A stretch of DNA of 64,000 nt from Cucumis sativus (Eukaryota; Streptophyta; Magnoliopsida; Cucurbitales; Cucurbitaceae). The notes under the pieces were generated by a model. That model saw only the letters and a program-made list of their open reading frames with translations. It ran no database searches and was not told the DNA's origin. The stretch lies in assembly GCF_000004075.3 (NCBI RefSeq), contig NC_026659.2, forward strand, positions 31,390,272 through 31,454,271, given 5' to 3'. A program made the translations under genes and the position numbers. How positions within the stretch are numbered: position 1 is the first letter of the stretch; each line of letters starts with the position of its first letter. Below are positions 59,900 to 64,000 of this stretch, piece by piece.

Positions 59900-61638
59900 T
59901 CAACTCATGCTCATTGCAGGCCATGGGTTTATCCCGGCAGCAGGGAGAGCGGGTCGAACAATTGGAACACGCCTCACAACCGAAAAGGCTTCGTTAAGAC
60001 GAGCAGCTCGACTCAAGAATTGAGATCCCTTCTGCAAGTAATAACAGTTCATTAAAACTTTCAAGATACATTAAAAATTGACACCCTAAAAGGGGGAGGG
60101 GAATTACTGCCTTATGTTGCTGAATGTCAGCCACAAAAAGAGGACTGGCTACTGCCCAAGCGTCTCTTAAGGTATCATTTTCATCCAAATTTAATGCTAA
60201 AATTCAATAGATGGAGAAGCTAATATCTCCCTCTAAACTAAGCTAAATTAAATTTTTCTAAAAAAAATAATCTCCAATAAGAAAATAAGGTTCCCAGCAA
60301 GTCAACTAAACAAGATAATGTACTGAACTTGATTCGTAATGGTACACATCAGTGAAGAGGAGTTGACACCAACACCAACACCAACAATTCGCTACCTGAT
60401 CACTAAGCCCTATTGATCCAAAGTACTAAATCACCACTCACGTACTCTAACTACGAGCACGGGTGATACTCTATGAAACTGGATTTACATATCCCATTAT
60501 AAAGAAAAATACTGAATTGTCACCCAAATTGTTACTATACCAAGGGAACCAGAAATATGCAACACAGTAAACCCAAGAAGCAACAACTTAAGAATTTCTT
60601 CACAGTGTGTACCAATCAATTAGTTAAACTCTGACAAAACTGCAGTATCATACCACTAAAAACAAAAACAATATCATCATGCAATGGAGAATAAACAAAT
60701 TAAACTAGCAGTAACAAAAATTGAGCAGCTAATTTCTTCGCTGCTGAATTTAGATTTACCTTCTCATCCAAGATAACCTTCAGGTGCAAGCTCTGGCTCT
60801 TCCTCTTGATTCTGTAGAGCCTCCTTCCAAGAACAATGAAACCCATCAAAGCAGCGGCTATAGAGAATGACCAGACAGGACTTGCCTTAAACAAGCAGTA
60901 CTTCAACACCTCAAATGGAACCTTCCACCAAATTACTTTCCTCTTATCTCCAACCTCACTGCCGGACTCTGCATTGACTTTGGTTTCTTCAATTTGGAGA
61001 TTCTTGATTTCATCCAAATGCTCTTTCCCTTCTTCCAACTTCACTACTTTTGAGCCATTTTGAACAATATCCTCACCAGAATCAGACCAGAAACTGTTCA
61101 AATCCTTGCTTTGGGATTGAATTCCATCAAACTCTTCTAAACCTACTTCAATATTGGGATCAGAGCCAGTGATTTTGTTCTCATGGGACTTCAAACTCTC
61201 CAATTTCAGAATCCTACCACTCAATTCCTCGTCACCTTGAAAAGATCCTGCGATGCCGGACTCAGCTTTCGAATCAAGTTCGTTAAATTTACGCTCATCC
61301 GACCTATCACTGCCAGAATCAGACCATAATTCGCTCGAATTTACCCGACCATACCGATTCTCCGAACTTGGATCAATCCAACTAGGATTATCCGATTCAA
61401 CCGAGCCCTCCTCTTCATTAAGATCACGCTCAGGTACAGTTCTCCCTCGCCGTCCCTGATTATCAAGAGAGAAATAGTCGGATTTAATTATGCTATCAGA
61501 ATCTGACTCACCTTCAATTCCCCCAAAATGGGTCGATTTCTCTCCGGAAAACTCAGCCGCAGTTAAGGCAGTTTCGGGGTTCAAATCATGGAGCAGCACC
61601 TCCCAATCCTGAATCTCAGCTCCCACTGCTCCTTCCAT
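59900..61638 (-). CDS. single-pass membrane protein with acidic N-terminal domain (336 aa, 2 exons)
   Basis: Exons on the minus strand are 60760-61638 and 59900-60031, joined in frame (DEK then KGSQFLSRAARLNEAFSVV) for 337 codons with stop. I chose the ATG at 61638; the frame stays open upstream to a non-ATG codon only. Residues 1-235 are acidic, Ser-rich and likely disordered (SELWSDSGSDRSDERKFNEL). After a basic WWKVPFEVLKYCLFK segment, one hydrophobic helix (about 252-272, SFSIAAALMGFIVLG) is followed by RRLYRIKRK. The conserved end is VRRVPIVRPALPAAGINPWP. The N-terminus should face the cytosol by the positive-inside rule. I do not recognise a named family with certainty; the layout recalls ATG8-interacting proteins such as ATI1. 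W12-E-V-L15 after an Asp is a possible ATG8-interacting motif. Confidence 0.85.
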
Positions 61639-63635
61639 GGCGGCCAACACTTAAGTTCCTCAACCCACAAACTGAAACAAAAAAGGGAGAAACACAAGAA
61701 ACAACTTATACGAAATCAAGCAGCCAAAACACAAAAAGGGAAAACAACCCATCAGAAATCAAATGAGAATTAGTAAAAAAGAAAAAAGAAAAGGATCCAA
61801 CCCACTGAAAATTTAAGAAAAGCGAAGAACCCCACGAATCGAAATCTGACCAAACTGGCTGGAATCTTAAAATTCAAATACAGTGTAAAAAATCAGAGGC
61901 GCAGAGGGGAGTTTTGAGGATTATAGGAAAGTGGAAATGAAGAAAGAGGCATAGGGGAAGCAATGTGGAGGTGAGAACAGGGGAATTGAGAAGAATTGGG
62001 ATATGGTGTATTGGGTTTGATTGAATTCGACAGAAAGATAGAGAGAGTTCGAAGACAAAAATAAGAAGTGGTGGAGAAAAAGACAATGGAATGAAAATGG
62101 AAGATCGGATTGGGTTTGGATAAACTCACTTGCCGGTGTCTCAAGTAACTACAACAGTCCAATCCTCGTAAATTAAATTATCTTTAAACTCTCATACATA
62201 CTGTCACTCACAAATTTTACTCATCTTGAACCTCACCACGGTCGCAATTGACATTATCTTCAAAACTTGACAAAGCTAAACCCATTTTGATTTTATATTT
62301 CAAAAGTAACATAACGTTATATGGTCTTCCAAAACAATAAACTATAAATATTTTGTAGATTTCGCTCCTACAATTCAAACGACTTTCAGCCTGGTGTGCT
62401 TAACAAATATTTATATATTGAAATCACGTAACTTTAATGATTTAGAAATTGAGGTTAACTCTTCTCATGCCAAATTTAGGTTAACTCTTCTCATGCCAAA
62501 TTTACCACGAGAGTCTCCAAGTTGAAACATTGATGCATTTAGGTTAATTGTTCTTGACCCATCGTGGCTCAGAGATGCATCGAGCTGTTTTATATCCTTG
62601 GGCTAAATAATAGAAGCATGTAAGTAATATGATATCAAGCTAAAATTGTTCCGGGTTTAAAAACATAAACAATTATGTCATTGATCCCACGTCAAAGTTG
62701 TTCAGAGACGGCCCCAAGCTAAAGAATATAAGTATTATGTAATATGATATCAAGCTAAGATTGCCGCCAGATGTTACTGAGTTTAAAAACATAAGCTAAA
62801 ATGGAAACTAAAAACTAAGACCTAGACACTCTTTAGTTATTTTTAGGAAAATATCTTAGCCATAAATTAAAGAAGATGACCAACATGAAAATTTATCCAA
62901 CACTTATACTCCATCAAATCATTTTTATTGGGGGTTAATCATTTTTCAATGAGTTTAAATTGAAGTTCAATTTTTAGTCGTAGAAATAAGCAATATTGGG
63001 GAATTATCAAAAATAGGATAATTTGGAAGGATGTAAAGAGTTTTGAGATGAATTTTAAAAAAGATGACTTTTAGGACAAATTAGTTGGAAAAAGTCTATA
63101 TTACCCTCAAGTTAAAAAATATCCTAAAATCAATTTATGAATCCTCTCTTCTCCTTCTCCTTCTCCCTCCGTTTTTTCACTTTCTAAAAATGTTTCATTT
63201 TTCTCTCATCCCTCCCTCTGGTGTTCCATTTTCCCTCATTTTCACGAAAATTTCCTTTTTCTTCATTTTCCATTCTTTAATTCGTTTTCTTGAAATTTCT
63301 TTCTGAAGCTCTTCCCATGGTCTCCCACCGGCCTTTGAAAACCATTTTCTCCATTTTCTCACTTCCAAAAAGAATATTTCATTTTTCTCTCATCTCTCTC
63401 CATTTTCATACATTGTGGGATAAATTGGCCTTCCTAATTCTAAGAGCATGAAAATGTTGCTCTCACCTGCATTGTTGTACATTATATAAAAGTTCTGCAC
63501 ACTTTACAATTTTCCAAGATAATGAAATAAAAATTGCATACCAAAAAACAAAAATGGTATTCATTCCATTATATAAAACTATTTATGTACATAGTTTGGA
63601 ACATATACAATTCCTTCAAAAGTTGGAACTAAAAG
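61639..63635. other. gene-free region, leader of the 336-aa protein gene and beyond
   Basis: 61639-62160 is the probable leader and promoter of the membrane protein gene. A 26-base tandem duplication lies at 62453-62504. A phrase ATATGATATCAAGCTAA recurs at 62628 and 62741. The pyrimidine-rich stretch at 63140-63410 contains a diverged internal duplication. No coding exon seen. Confidence 0.5.
62453..62504. repeat. 26-bp tandem duplication
   Basis: Two exact units beginning GGTTAACTCTTCTC and ending CCAAATTTA. Confidence 0.93.
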
Positions 63636-64000
63636 TCAATACATGGGATTGTTGGTCCATAATTGAAATGCCAATTGTTTTCTAAAATATGACATGTTTT
63701 CTTGACATAATGTAGCTACATCTAAACCAGAAGCTTCATATTCGAAATACTTAATTGTAAATACACCACAATCACTATTGTTGCGTTGAAGTGGAATGGA
63801 GTCGACAATGACAAGTGGCCAAGGTTCCTTGTGTGTTGATGATCCGCCTCTCCTAACAAAGAATCCAGTAGCATCGAGCAAATTTGGCACCATCTCTTGA
63901 ATTGGCTCTAATATGCTTCTCATATCTTCGGCACTCGTCAGCGACGGAAGCGAATCCCATACCTTAACTTGACAACGTACCAAGTCCAAGCATAATAGAA
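63636..64000 (-). CDS. Ulp1/C48-type cysteine protease, C-terminal part, cut by the window edge
   Basis: The minus-strand frame is open to the window end and stops at 63636. It reads LLCLDLVRCQVKVWDSLPS, with the Asp of the His-Asp-Cys triad in WDS. Further on is SIPLQRNNSDCGVFTIKYFE with the Gln and the catalytic Cys of Ulp1-type deSUMOylating proteases. The catalytic His would lie just outside. This kind of C48 domain, with the YFEYEASG ending, is common in plant transposons (MULE and CACTA types), so a transposon origin is more likely than a cellular SUMO protease. No lesion is visible in the part seen. Confidence 0.75.
   Translation of the reverse strand, partial: LLCLDLVRCQVKVWDSLPSLTSAEDMRSILEPIQEMVPNLLDATGFFVRRGGSSTHKEPWPLVIVDSIPLQRNNSDCGVFTIKYFEYEASGLDVATLCQENMSYFRKQLAFQLWTNNPMY

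Noticed and set aside
61638-61650. Upstream start (MLAAMEG) for the 336-aa protein
   Set aside because: The codon at 61650 reads GTG, so the ATG at 61638 is the natural start.

Overview
The window looks like nuclear DNA from a dicot plant: AT-rich intergenic space, short GT-AG introns, a DYW-type PPR gene, secreted wall hydrolases and many small plant-type repeats. Cucurbitaceae is my best guess, from the general look of the genes and of a recurrent TATC/GATAG-type small inverted-repeat element; this is an inference without any database search.

Layout. 0.7-8.2 kb: two tandem minus-strand genes for a small RBM7-like RRM protein, with identical intron positions. 9.7-12.3 kb: a minus-strand GH9 endo-1,4-beta-glucanase (491 aa, six exons). 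12.3-18 kb: mostly gene-free, with a small plus-strand membrane-protein ORF (16.6-17.0 kb) that may be decayed. 18.0-21.0 kb: a plus-strand DYW-class PPR protein (839 aa, two exons). 22.3-25.9 kb: the plus-strand gene for the rRNA-processing factor Rrp36 (253 aa, nine coding exons, one leader intron). 26-32 kb: AT-rich DNA without a gene. 32.1-41.8 kb: two tandem GH5 endo-beta-mannanase genes (416 and 417 aa, five exons each) inside a roughly 7-kb tandem duplication. 42.2-46.7 kb: a segment with a plant-mobile-domain (MAIN-like) gene broken by one in-frame TGA, flanked by two direct copies of the mannanase downstream sequence. 46.8-56.0 kb: a minus-strand SCYL2-type pseudokinase (931 aa, 14 exons) with a dead LINE in one intron. 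59.9-61.6 kb: a minus-strand single-pass membrane protein (336 aa) with an acidic N-terminal domain and a possible ATG8-binding motif. 63.6 kb to the end: the C-terminal part of a Ulp1-type (C48) protease, likely transposon-related.

All exon boundaries were read by hand from GT/AG sites and reading-frame continuity, and each full model closes in frame. The genes do not form an obvious pathway. The endoglucanase and the two mannanases act on cell-wall polysaccharides but are about 20 kb apart. I see no convincing new multi-gene system. The most interesting parts are the duplication history of the mannanase block, a substitution beside the catalytic acid/base in the second mannanase, and the nearly intact domesticated-transposon-type gene placed between repeats.
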